Positions 1 to 9,158 of a stretch of 64,000 nt of DNA are shown here, in pieces. Each line of letters starts with the position of its first letter. Within the stretch, counting starts at the first letter, position 1. Source of the DNA: Melanopsichium pennsylvanicum (Eukaryota; Basidiomycota; Ustilaginomycetes; Ustilaginales). The position numbers and the translations under genes are program-made. The notes under the pieces are model-generated. The model ran no database searches. It saw only the letters and a program-made list of their open reading frames with translations, and had not been told where the DNA came from. The stretch spans positions 1,426,001-1,490,000 of the forward strand of contig OAPG01000003.1 of the NCBI GenBank assembly GCA_900208305.1, given 5' to 3'.

Positions 1-979
1 CAACCGCGTTCTCCGCGATGATCCTACCAAAGGTGACATGAACAACAGAGAGGGCCTCTCGCTCCGCGCTTTGTGGAAAGCGCTTAGCGGGAAAGATCTG
101 TGGCCGGTCTACCTTCTTGGTCGTAAGTACCAACTCTGATCACCTCTTTTCGGCATTACCAAAACTAACAATGTGTCTTGCATCTCAATCTTTTCAAATT
201 TCGTGTTTTACAGTGGTCGTCTTCATCCCCTACTCGCCACCCCAGACCTATCTCTCGCTCATCCTCAGGCAACTCGGTTATGGAACCCTGCGGTCCAACT
301 TGCTTTGTATTCCTTCGCAGTTCTTCTTCGCGCTCAACACGATTCCCTACACCTGGCTTTCGGCGAGGCTCAATGAGAGAAGCATTCTCGCGTCATTGTC
401 CAATGTGTGGAATCTTGCTTTTCTCATCCCGCTTTATCTGCTCAAAGAAAGCTCGTCGAATCACTACGATTGGATCCGATACGCTTTGATCACTGCACTG
501 ACTTCTGTGCCTTACTGTAAGCATCCTTTCACCTTGTACTTCTCATTACCGGAAATCTCGCTGAACATTTTAACCGGGCCTCTCTCTCACCCGTGGTTTT
601 TTTCTCTCGCCTTTTTCACTTCGCGTCCACTACAGGTCATCCGTTTTTGATCGGTTGGGTATCGCAGAATTCTCAAAGTGTCCGCAATCGTGCCGTCGCA
701 CTTTGTCTGTATAACATGTCGGTCCAAGTCGGCTCGATCCTCTCCACACGCATTTATACCAATGGTGATCGACCTTATTACCGCAAAGGTAATTTGGCCC
801 TCATCTCTCTCGCTGTTTTATCCATTGTTCTCTGCTGGTTGGTCAAGTTCTACTATATTCAGCGTAACAAGCAGAAGCGTCGAGTTTGGGACAGTTTGAG
901 TGCAGAACAGCAATTGGAGTACAAGCATAATACAAAGGACGAAGGTGCAAAACGATTGGATGTTTTACTTGTTCACTAA
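1..979 (+). CDS. MFS transporter, allantoate permease (Dal5/TNA1) family, 3' part
   Basis: This is the C-terminal part of a major facilitator superfamily transporter; the 5' end lies off the left edge. Exons are 1-122, 214-516 and 636-979, with the reading frame starting at base 2. The introns are 123-213 (GTAAGT...CAG) and 517-635 (GTAAGC...CAG). Removing them gives one open frame ending in TAA at 977-979. The order of features fits the second half of a 12-helix permease: a cytosolic loop ending LWPVYLLGL, then hydrophobic helices including VVFIPYSPPQTYLSLIL, the motif QNSQSVRNRAVALCLYNM, the short segment IYTNGDRPYYRKGN, a last helix, and a charged tail. The last motifs are typical of the anion:cation symporter group that includes Dal5 and the nicotinate permease Tna1. 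The family assignment is good; the substrate cannot be read from this fragment. It would act at the plasma membrane. Confidence 0.85.
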
Positions 980-1567
980 GTACACGATCATGGAGATATT
1001 TATGTAGACAAACGTATGATGCCTATTAATATGAGAGTTCTCCCTAGTCTCCACTTTTGACTAGCACCTAAGCAACATACCCCAAGTCTTGACACGTTTT
1101 GGGGAGAACTAGGAATGATCTTGCCGCCCTCTCTCTCCCCACTTTGCTTCCTCGTCTTAGTGTTACTGTACCTGTAGGTGATCACAATTGATCACTTCTC
1201 TGTTTGAGTTCAAGCTTGACAAATTTCTCAGTGGAATGCTTCAAGTGTGTCATGATGAATTCCATGCAATTGCAACTGAACATTTCACGAGCTTTAATCT
1301 GGTGCATACTTCTGACTGTTCCCTCACTTAACCCACGATGATCGAGCCCGAAGCTTCAAGCTCACTCTCCATCTCAAATCTCCATATCTCGAGCAATGCT
1401 ACACGCCGTTGACGGACAACTGCAATTAAAGGGTCAATTGCTAAAAAAAAAATGAGAAAAAAAAAAAAAGAAAAAAAAAAGGCAAGAGCTTAGATGTAAC
1501 GAAAATGCGTGCATGCTATTGGAACCTTTGACAAATGCGTTCTCGAGGAATATATTCACGCATCTTC
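980..1567. other. Convergent intergenic spacer with poly-A tract
   Basis: This spacer lies between the 3' end of the transporter gene (+) and the 3' end of the bromodomain-like gene (-). It contains an A-rich homopolymer block around 1442-1480 broken by single G residues. No convincing gene is seen; it should hold both 3' UTRs and polyadenylation signals. Confidence 0.6.
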
Positions 1568-4500
1568 TCAATCAAGGTTGACAGGTCTTCTCTGACGAGA
1601 GCTTCGCCTTTTTGATCCAGTCATTTGGAATCCGTTCACATCCAGTGTCTCGATCACCCTTTGGTAGTCCTCAACCATGTCCATTGTTGTAGCTGTGGTC
1701 TTTGCTCCGTTGCCCTCCATTGCGCTTCTGGGCCGGGTTTTGGGTGGAGTCACCACACCAGCCTCGAAATTATCGCCGTTGCTCGTGCTCTTGTTCGTCC
1801 TTCGCGAGCGAAGGATCCTACCGCTCGGTGTAGCTGGCAGTGGTGGATTAATTGTGGATGTAGTCTCGCTTCCAGCGGTCGGAGTAGCCTTGGATTTCTT
1901 TCCTTTGCCTTTACCTGAAGCCGAATGAGGCAGCTCCGGTGTAGAAGGCTCGCTAACCACGGGACTATTCGACACCCGAGTTCTTGCCCGCTTGGCAGCG
2001 GGAAGCGAAGGAGCAAGCAATTCCAACACTCGTTGTTCCTCATCCAAGTCGCCACTTGAAACTGTTACCTTCTTCTCTCGCTGTTTTTGCTCCGTCAGCT
2101 CTACCGCCGCTGCGGCGGCGGCGGCAGCCGCGGCTTGTTTGGCCTTCTTCTTGTTGATTCTGCGTGCAGCGGATTTGGAAGGTTTGAGCGTTAACACCTG
2201 CCTAGTACGCTTTGTTGGCGAAGGAGACGGTGGTGGAGAGACAGATGGTGTGCGAGGCAGCGACTCTTGCGACGAAGACATCTCATTCTCGACGTCAAGT
2301 GTTGCTTGAGAGAACTTGCGCTTGGTGCCAGCTGAAGTGGGTGTGTGAGCCGCTGCATCGGGTAATACTTCGGCCTCCTGCTGATGCTGCTGCTGCTGCG
2401 GATGAGCAGTTCGAGCAATAAAATCTGTCTCGATCACCGAGCGGGTGGTAAAAGGGGCAACGACTTCCTGTCGAGGCTTGACACGTTGTGCTTGAGGTGT
2501 GGCTGTGGCAGCACGGAGCGCTCGCTCAAAGGCTTCGCTCGTGGTCATGGTGGGCTGGGCTGGTCTCTTTGCTGCAGCGGAGAGAGTGCCTTCGTACGAA
2601 GTGTTGCGCTTGAAGCCAAAGTCCGGTCGCCGCAACAGGCTCAGACTGTGAGGCGGACCATTGATGCCGGCGGCCCTCTTCCCAGACAAGTTCGCCGCTC
2701 CAGCGTTGGCTGTGGCAGAGCCAGGCGTCAGGAGCATTGCAAAGGGCGAGTACGAGAGCGAAGTCGGTCGCTTCTCTGACCTCCAACCCGGGCTACGAAA
2801 GGCAGACAGTCTCGCTGCGGCATCCGACGACAGCTGTGCTGCTGCCTTTGTTTGCGCGGCGCTTCCCTGTGTGCGCTTCCACTCGTTCAAAAAGGACCTG
2901 CTAAACTTTTCTAGGTGCTCCACACATTCCGCTTCTGTCGAGCGGACACCGAAGAATTGTCTTGCATTGGTGTACAGCATGGTAAGGTCGTCTTCAAAGT
3001 CGGTCACAACGGCGTTGGCAGCTATGCGTCCCCCGAGGTGCTGGCTACCGTATTTGCGCGAAGCAAGACTGTCGCGAATGCTGAACAGATCTACGGAACG
3101 CGAGCTGCGTGATGAGAACTGCTCAAATTCCACACTCATAGGCCTTTGGAAGGCCCAGTTGGCTTTGTGCGACAGGAGCTGGGAGACGAGGTTGGAAAGG
3201 AAGCTGTAGATGCGGTTGAGCTCGCGGTCGTTTGATTGGCCTTCAGCTGGCTTTGCTGATGTCGGTGATGTCGGTGAAGCGGTCTTGGAGGGCGATTCCG
3301 ACTCCTCGGCGACAAGCTCGATATCTTGCTGATGCATCTGGCTCAAGGTCTCCGATTCCTCGTTGGCAGTAGTAATCGCGTCGGTAACGAGCTCGTTAGC
3401 GACAACATGGTTTGCTTTGTCCTCCAACCCAGCTGACACAAGGACAGGGATCTTGCCCAGCTCAGGCACTGGCACGGTTGATAAAGCATTCCTGTAGCGC
3501 GATGAGACGTCACGTGTGGGCGAAGGGATGGGAGAGCTGGATGGCTCGTCGTCACAAACGCCACGGTCAAGAGCCCGAGTGCTGCCGAGAGATCGGTCGG
3601 AGCTGTGGAAAGGAGAGCTGGAGCGACTTCCGCTGGAAGGAGGTGTGTCAAGACCGCCAGCGTCAGCGTGCTTCTTACGCGGAGGAGATTGGAGGTCGAC
3701 GGTGGCGGCGATTGGAGCAAGCTTTGCGTCTGATGAGACCACATCCGCGGGAGATGGTGCTTCGATGTCAATCGGCGAGCTGTGGTCCTCTTTTATGGGC
3801 ATGTCGACGTCTTTCAAGCTGGCTCTGGAGGCTGCATCTACTTGACTAAGAGCAACAATCTTTGGAATATCATCCGAAGAGCTGGAAATTTCCGCAAGCT
3901 CGAGAGCAGCCTTGGCCGTCGCTTCCGGGTCAGCATCGGGCATAGTCTCGGGTTCGGCATCGACAAGGATGGGTGCTGCGCCGAGAGCATCTGCGGTGTG
4001 CTCTTCCTCTCGTTTGCGTTGTTGTTCAGCCAGGACTCGCTGCACGTGTGCCTTGCGTGCCGCAACGCCTTCGCCGAACTGCGTACTGGGGTCACGGTTT
4101 GCAATGGTGTTGGCCCGAGTGGTGGAGGCTAGGTCCTTCTTTGACGATGGCGATGCCTGCGCCTGTGGCTTAAGTGCCTCCCCAGCAGATGTTACTGATG
4201 ATGTCACTGAGGTCTCAGAGCTCGAGTTCTGGGGCGATGTTGTGAGGTTGAAAGAGAAAGGCGTGGCGGAAGTCGAGTCAGAAGGTGCATTCCAGCGAAC
4301 GCGGTTGGCGAGGTTGCGGCGAGGTGTTTCTGCGGACCAGCGGAAGTGAAGAAGCTCGCGATCGCGAACAAAGTCGTAAGACTCTTCCAGGATGATGGCT
4401 CGCTCATCAGTCCCGAGCGTTATATATGGTACTTTGCCGGGTGGCACAGGGAAGAGCTCGACGGCTCTGGCCACGAGCTGGTCCAACGTATTCGGAAGAG

Positions 4501-4651
4501 GCACAAAGTAGGTCTTGGATGTGAGAGAAGGGCCTTTCAGCATAATTGCTTTGCGAGATTGAGACGCAGCAGAGGAAGAAGAGGCGACCGGATAGGAGGC
4601 TGAGGTGCCGTTAACTTGGCCATCCTCGGATGCCATCGTTGAAGTCGCCAT
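1568..4651 (-). CDS. Bromodomain-like nuclear protein, 1027 aa
   Basis: Single-exon gene for a long, mostly disordered protein. Near residues 35-110 there is a compact folded-looking segment (FVPLPNTLDQLVARAVELFP...ITLGTDERAIILEESYDFV...LLHFRW) whose family I do not recognise. Residues about 485-592 resemble a bromodomain: NWAFQRPM at the WPF-shelf position, SVDLFSIRDSL at the PMDL position, then DLTMLYTNARQFF and a last helix ending FLNEWKRTQ. The acetyl-lysine-binding Asn expected after the aromatic residue appears to be Phe, so histone binding is doubtful. The C-terminal third is basic, with a poly-Ala run, SPTKRTR, RRINKKKAKQ and a final SKRRSSRQRRPVNLD, which look like nuclear localisation signals. 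A chromatin role is inferred. The ATG at 4651 is followed by MATSTMASEDG. Confidence 0.75.
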   Translation of the reverse strand: MATSTMASEDGQVNGTSASYPVASSSSAASQSRKAIMLKGPSLTSKTYFVPLPNTLDQLVARAVELFPVPPGKVPYITLGTDERAIILEESYDFVRDRELLHFRWSAETPRRNLANRVRWNAPSDSTSATPFSFNLTTSPQNSSSETSVTSSVTSAGEALKPQAQASPSSKKDLASTTRANTIANRDPSTQFGEGVAARKAHVQRVLAEQQRKREEEHTADALGAAPILVDAEPETMPDADPEATAKAALELAEISSSSDDIPKIVALSQVDAASRASLKDVDMPIKEDHSSPIDIEAPSPADVVSSDAKLAPIAATVDLQSPPRKKHADAGGLDTPPSSGSRSSSPFHSSDRSLGSTRALDRGVCDDEPSSSPIPSPTRDVSSRYRNALSTVPVPELGKIPVLVSAGLEDKANHVVANELVTDAITTANEESETLSQMHQQDIELVAEESESPSKTASPTSPTSAKPAEGQSNDRELNRIYSFLSNLVSQLLSHKANWAFQRPMSVEFEQFSSRSSRSVDLFSIRDSLASRKYGSQHLGGRIAANAVVTDFEDDLTMLYTNARQFFGVRSTEAECVEHLEKFSRSFLNEWKRTQGSAAQTKAAAQLSSDAAARLSAFRSPGWRSEKRPTSLSYSPFAMLLTPGSATANAGAANLSGKRAAGINGPPHSLSLLRRPDFGFKRNTSYEGTLSAAAKRPAQPTMTTSEAFERALRAATATPQAQRVKPRQEVVAPFTTRSVIETDFIARTAHPQQQQHQQEAEVLPDAAAHTPTSAGTKRKFSQATLDVENEMSSSQESLPRTPSVSPPPSPSPTKRTRQVLTLKPSKSAARRINKKKAKQAAAAAAAAAAVELTEQKQREKKVTVSSGDLDEEQRVLELLAPSLPAAKRARTRVSNSPVVSEPSTPELPHSASGKGKGKKSKATPTAGSETTSTINPPLPATPSGRILRSRRTNKSTSNGDNFEAGVVTPPKTRPRSAMEGNGAKTTATTMDMVEDYQRVIETLDVNGFQMTGSKRRSSRQRRPVNLD

Positions 4652-5503
4652 GATGAAGTGTTTTCTATCTGTGCTTGGGCAGACACTGGATTGGTCTGCA
4701 AATATTTATTTTGATTGTTTTTATGCTTGCGTAATAGGTCCGCTTTCCATCCGGCTATGCGTCGCTTTTTCGATGCTTTGGTATGTTGGCGATTGCAGAG
4801 TCCAGTTGCAGAAGGGGAATACAGGGGCGAAGGTGGGTATGAGTGTCGGTCTGAATGCCGATGGTAATGCGGATCCCTTGTTGATGCTACCAATGAACGA
4901 GATGTTGTAATGAGATGCTGAGAGCATGAGTGAAGTAGTGGCAAGAATAGAGGCTCAAAGGTCAAGATCTACAGTCTACTTAACAGTACCATACGATGCC
5001 TCTGTCCTGTAAAGTGAATTTGCTGTACACAAGGTGGCCATGTCTGTGTGCAACCCACAAGGTTGGTGCTTTATCTCTGTCTGACGCCTCTGTGTTTCGC
5101 TTAAATTGCAGACGTTCGTGACTTTTTCGCAGCGACGCATACACACTCGTTGCGCTTAACGCGTCAGACGACGCGTTCCTTTCTTCCAATCGCCTTTCAG
5201 CAGCCCGCAACTCTAGTCACGGTCCGATTGCTGCATGGCGCGCACGCGAATCACTCAAAGTGTGACCAAAGGTGGCCTAACAATTTCGGGACGAAGCGAT
5301 CGCTTAGGAGTTCTCTGGGTTCTCTGGGGTTCTCTGTCATCTACACGCTCTCTCGATCAGGTGGCCTCGACTATGTGCCTGCTCGCAACAAATGCATAAT
5401 GCTTCGCAGCTGTCATACAAGGACAGCACAATCAAGCGTTCGAATGGGTAGAAGTCAATACGCGTGGGGCTCCAATGCATTGACACTGGGCTTGTGCTGC
5501 TTT
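4652..5503. other. Intergenic spacer
   Basis: Region between the 5' end of the bromodomain-like gene and the 3' end of the PRELI gene, both on the minus strand. It should hold the promoter and 5' UTR of the former and the 3' UTR of the latter. Short open stretches are present but none has recognisable protein features. Confidence 0.5.
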
Positions 5504-6913
5504 TCAAACAGTACGGTTCCGATCAATACGCTCTAGCCTCCCTTGCGTCTGTTGCTTGGCATGCATCTCGTCGTCCTCCAGTCCGAGCAGCGACTTGGCC
5601 TTGTTCCTGGCTCTTTCCATCGATTTTACAAGGATACCCTTCCTTCCTTCCTCTGGTGGAGGTTGCAACAGCGGCAAGCCCAGCCTGGCACGCACGCGGT
5701 TCAGCACGCCTTCCTCGACATTACGGTCTTGATCGCTGTATACCGCACCTTTGCCCTTCCTCCCACTGAGTTCGGCCCAAGGCCCCTCCTGTTCTGCCCC
5801 GCGGAAGCGCAAAGGCTCATCATCCCCGATCTCGCTGGATTCTTGCGTGTCGCCAGTACCCTCCAAACGGTGGCACCGAGACGAAAGCTCGCTAATCGAA
5901 CCGCCATCTTCGTCTTCGTCCCTCTCGATAAGATAACCATCGTGCAGCTCTTTGACTTGCGAGTAGTGACCAGAATACCACCACATTTTGATCTTTTGCC
6001 ATGGTCCAAGTGGATATCCATCCAAAAATGGTGGTCGGAGCGACTCGAGCAGCTTGATCCTCTTTTGCGGCATCGAAGAGCGTTGTAGGACGCCCTGGTC
6101 GCGGCTCAGCGAGCTGGCTTGCTCAGCATCATCCTCTCCGAGCTGAGAACGCGTCCACATGATGCCTTGTTGTGAAGTGTCTTTGTGAGCCACAAATCGT
6201 GCAAGTCCGAATTTCTCGATTCGCCTTCTGAGTAAACCAAAGTTCATCTGGGATTCGATCTGCGCTGTTGTCAAAGTCTTACAATATGATCGCCAAATTG
6301 CATTTGGCGCTGGGTTGGACTGGACGTCGGTCAAAGCAGCTTCATCGGGTTGCATGAAGCCAAAGCGCTCCTTGAAGACGAGACCTTCTGTGACCGCGAG
6401 CACAGTGGTGTGGTCGAGGTTGCGTGTCCAGCTCCGCATTGCTCTGCCATTCTTGGTTCGACCTTTGAGGCTCGTTGCGATTGGCACTGGAGCAGACGCA
6501 GGTTCCACATTTTCCGCATCGATTGTATTTGTGCTGCTAGCCGTTTTTGTCCTGGCAGGAAACAAGTCGAGTTCAACCTCGCTTTCCTCCATCACCCAGC
6601 TCTCGGCGTTCTTGATAAGCCCAGAGGGGGCCCATTTGGGTAGATTGCCTCGTTTGAGAATGAGCCGTGTAGTGCACAGAACAGGGATTGTATCAGGCCG
6701 TGGTGATCCATTGTTGAGGTCGTCGAGCGTCACAGAGGACGTGCTGGCTGCTGAGGAAGGCCCACGAACAGGACGGTACTCGATTCTGCGGTCAAGGACG
6801 TCTACTGAGAGTACATGCGTTGCGTTGGGGTTCGGATATCTAAGGAAGTATGCCCTGACGCATGATGACCAGGAGCGGTCGTAGCTGGATTGGTGGACAA
6901 AATCTTTGACCAT
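5504..6913 (-). CDS. PRELI/MSF1-domain (Ups-type) lipid-transfer protein, 469 aa
   Basis: The N-terminal about 220 residues match the PRELI/MSF1 fold. They begin MVKDFVHQSSYDRSW, equal to the family's F-x-H-x-[FY]-x-x-x-W start. YPNPNATHVLSVDVLDRRIE follows, then LPKWAPSGLI and the characteristic MRSWTRNLDHTTVLAVTEGLVF. Family members such as yeast Ups1/Ups2 and animal PRELI shuttle phosphatidic acid or phosphatidylserine across the mitochondrial intermembrane space, usually bound to an Mdm35/TRIAP1 partner. Known members are about 170-230 aa. This one has an internal insert near residues 50-75 and a C-terminal extension of roughly 240 aa containing KIKMWWYSGHYSQVKELHDGYLIERDEDED. The extension has no domain I recognise. 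The ATG at 6913 is fixed by the conserved N-terminus. Confidence 0.85.
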   Translation of the reverse strand: MVKDFVHQSSYDRSWSSCVRAYFLRYPNPNATHVLSVDVLDRRIEYRPVRGPSSAASTSSVTLDDLNNGSPRPDTIPVLCTTRLILKRGNLPKWAPSGLIKNAESWVMEESEVELDLFPARTKTASSTNTIDAENVEPASAPVPIATSLKGRTKNGRAMRSWTRNLDHTTVLAVTEGLVFKERFGFMQPDEAALTDVQSNPAPNAIWRSYCKTLTTAQIESQMNFGLLRRRIEKFGLARFVAHKDTSQQGIMWTRSQLGEDDAEQASSLSRDQGVLQRSSMPQKRIKLLESLRPPFLDGYPLGPWQKIKMWWYSGHYSQVKELHDGYLIERDEDEDGGSISELSSRCHRLEGTGDTQESSEIGDDEPLRFRGAEQEGPWAELSGRKGKGAVYSDQDRNVEEGVLNRVRARLGLPLLQPPPEEGRKGILVKSMERARNKAKSLLGLEDDEMHAKQQTQGRLERIDRNRTV

Positions 6914-7786
6914 CGCGAGTTGTGGGTTGCGAGCAGAGTGCTAGAGCGTGGTCCTTTTGTCGTGTTGCTTTCAACTCGCAGTCGTTTTAGGAGTCAGTCG
7001 TAAGTCGCCTGGAGAGGATGGTTCCCGTCGATATGTCAGTAGGAAAGGGCCGTAGCGAGCGTCCACAGCCGGGCAACGATGATGACGGGAGCAGGATGCG
7101 TCGTCAAGATGCTCGACACAAATGTCAACTTCGATGGTTGGCAATGTGATTGCATCGAATTTCGCAGAATCCTCGAAATGTGGAAGAAAGCTCAAGAAAA
7201 AAAATCTACACAGTGCATCGCGAATCTCTTTGTGGAGTCCGCCTTACAATAGAGCCTTTCACTCGGACACGGTTGGATACTCGCAGCCGAAGATCAGCAT
7301 GACAAGAGCGAGTGGGCCATGGAATAGAATTTAGCTAATGTACAAGGACTGAAGAGACATTTTAAGACAGGAGACAAAGGTGATTGATGATCTGATCAAA
7401 TGTGGCACGAAACGAGAAGGTAGGTGATTCTGCACAGTAGTGGAGGCCGAAGGGCCAAAGGTTGATGCCTGATGCGAGCAAAGCAGGCAATTTGGTATAT
7501 ATGAGTTAGAGGTTCAATAGCACATTTCATTCGTGAGGTGCGAATGTCCTTGGAGAAGGATGGTGAAAGAAGGGGTCATGCTGGCAAACAAGGCACCAGC
7601 AAAAACATCGATGGATAGCGTAGCGAGGTATTCGTCGCTTGTTGCGAAGGGAGATCATGCGATTTGAGCGGAAGCACTTTGCAAGGTGCGATATTATGAG
7701 ACTTGTTGTCCGGGCTGCGGTATAATCATCATGGTCGCCACCATGGAATGAAGATTGGCGAAAAGCGAGAGTGCTGAGCCAGATTA
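6914..7786. other. Intergenic spacer
   Basis: Region between the 5' end of the PRELI gene and the 3' end of the SmG gene, both minus strand. I see no coding region with credible composition, no tRNA-like fold and no notable repeat. Confidence 0.5.
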
Positions 7787-8050
7787 TCATCGCGTTTTCA
7801 CATTTTCCAGCGCCTCGAGCGAGGTGACGCTATTACCTCGAACCACGACGGTGCCGCAACGATCTCCGTTTTGCCATACATTTGTATTGCCTGCTTCGGG
7901 ATGCACTTGTTCAATAGCATCGTCCACCACGAGGTTGAGAAACATGTCGAAACCTCGAAGTGTGCCCTGAATCTTGCGTCCACCCTGGATATTGACAGCG
8001 ATGCGCTTGTCGAGGAAACGTTTGAGCTCCGGCTGGGATACTTTGGCCAT
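7787..8050 (-). CDS. SMX2: Small nuclear ribonucleoprotein G (SmG)
   Basis: An 87-aa protein starting MAKVSQPELKRFLDKRIAV. It carries the Sm1 motif (IQGTLRGFDMFLNLVVDDAIE) and the Sm2 motif (CGTVVVRGNSVTSLEAL). The RGN triplet and the GFD-x-F-x-N-x-V signature contact U-rich RNA in Sm proteins. SmG is one of seven subunits of the Sm ring around the U1, U2, U4 and U5 snRNAs, acting in nuclear pre-mRNA splicing. The length is slightly above the 76-77 aa of the human and yeast proteins because of a few extra residues at each end. The ATG at 8050 is chosen over the longer open frame because the family begins here and the context (AGAATGG) is good. The close relative Lsm7 is the main alternative, but the motif spacing favours SmG. 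Confidence 0.92.
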   Translation of the reverse strand: MAKVSQPELKRFLDKRIAVNIQGGRKIQGTLRGFDMFLNLVVDDAIEQVHPEAGNTNVWQNGDRCGTVVVRGNSVTSLEALENVKTR

Positions 8051-9158
8051 TCTGAATGATTTCAAGTATGTCTCAAGCCTCGATGAATGCGGAAGATGGG
8101 TAGTGAAGGAAGATGGTGTTGGTGTGGATCTAGTTGGATCGAAGAACCGCGAAACAAGAAAGGGTTCGTTGTTGCTCGGGCCCGATTTAATGAAACCGTC
8201 CTTGAAGTTGACGTGTAGGTCTAACAATTTTGCCGTTTTTGGCTGTCAAACCATGATGACGCTGTCGGCACTCTTGGACTGTCCAGCCTTGCTAACGATT
8301 CGTTAAGCCTCTGAGAAACATGCACCGGTTTCTTCTTAAGGAACAAGATACAGGAGGCTAGGTTCTTCGCCATGGAAAGCGCTTGGATTCGGGACGGCTG
8401 CCGATCGTTTCCCAATGAGCTTGCGGTGAAGCCCTCTGATGACTGACGTTGGCAAAGACGGGTGAAAGGACCATGCGGTCTTGATCCGAAAGTCGCGTGG
8501 TCACGAAGCTTTCGGCGCCCAATTCTCTTTCAGGCTGTGTGGCATTTGGACTCAGCCGCATTTGACCATGTGGACTCGTTTTGAAAGCTGAAAACCTGAG
8601 CGCTTTATTGAGCATGGTCGCCTTGACCTGCTGTAAATAAAACCGCATAACTGTTGCAATTCACGCAAAGTATTATTATTCACGCCAGCGTCTGATCCGC
8701 GTAGCTTTCAGCGGCAGGATTGGCGGGCGCTCAGGCGGTGCAAACAGGCTTCGTATGAATGATTCAGGAAGAATTCGTCACCGGTCAATACAACCATGTT
8801 TGGCCACAGACAAAGAATTATCGAAATGCCCATACTCCATCCTATTCGCAGCCCCCACATGTTCGACTCGGGCTGTGCACCGTCAACAGAAGCGGCGTCT
8901 TGCTGCGCACCATATGCAATCTATGCATTCCACACTTGGCTTGCCGGGCGTCATGGGCCTATCGAAACGTAACTTTCTACGCCTCTGAGTCTCTGCTGCA
9001 TATCCTTCAGTACATAGTCTCCGGCATAGCTAATGGATGGCCATAAAATAACATAAGACAGAGCTTCAGGACATTTGTACCCGCTTATTACTCCCATCTC
9101 AGAGTCGAGCTTTCAGCCAGACACACACAAACACCATCATTATCTCGATCACTCCGTC
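8051..9158. other. Divergent promoter region
   Basis: Intergenic region between the divergently transcribed SmG gene (-) and the His/Pro-repeat protein gene (+), so it should hold both promoters. Two TATA-less, mixed-composition stretches are seen, but nothing I can assign to a gene. Confidence 0.5.
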
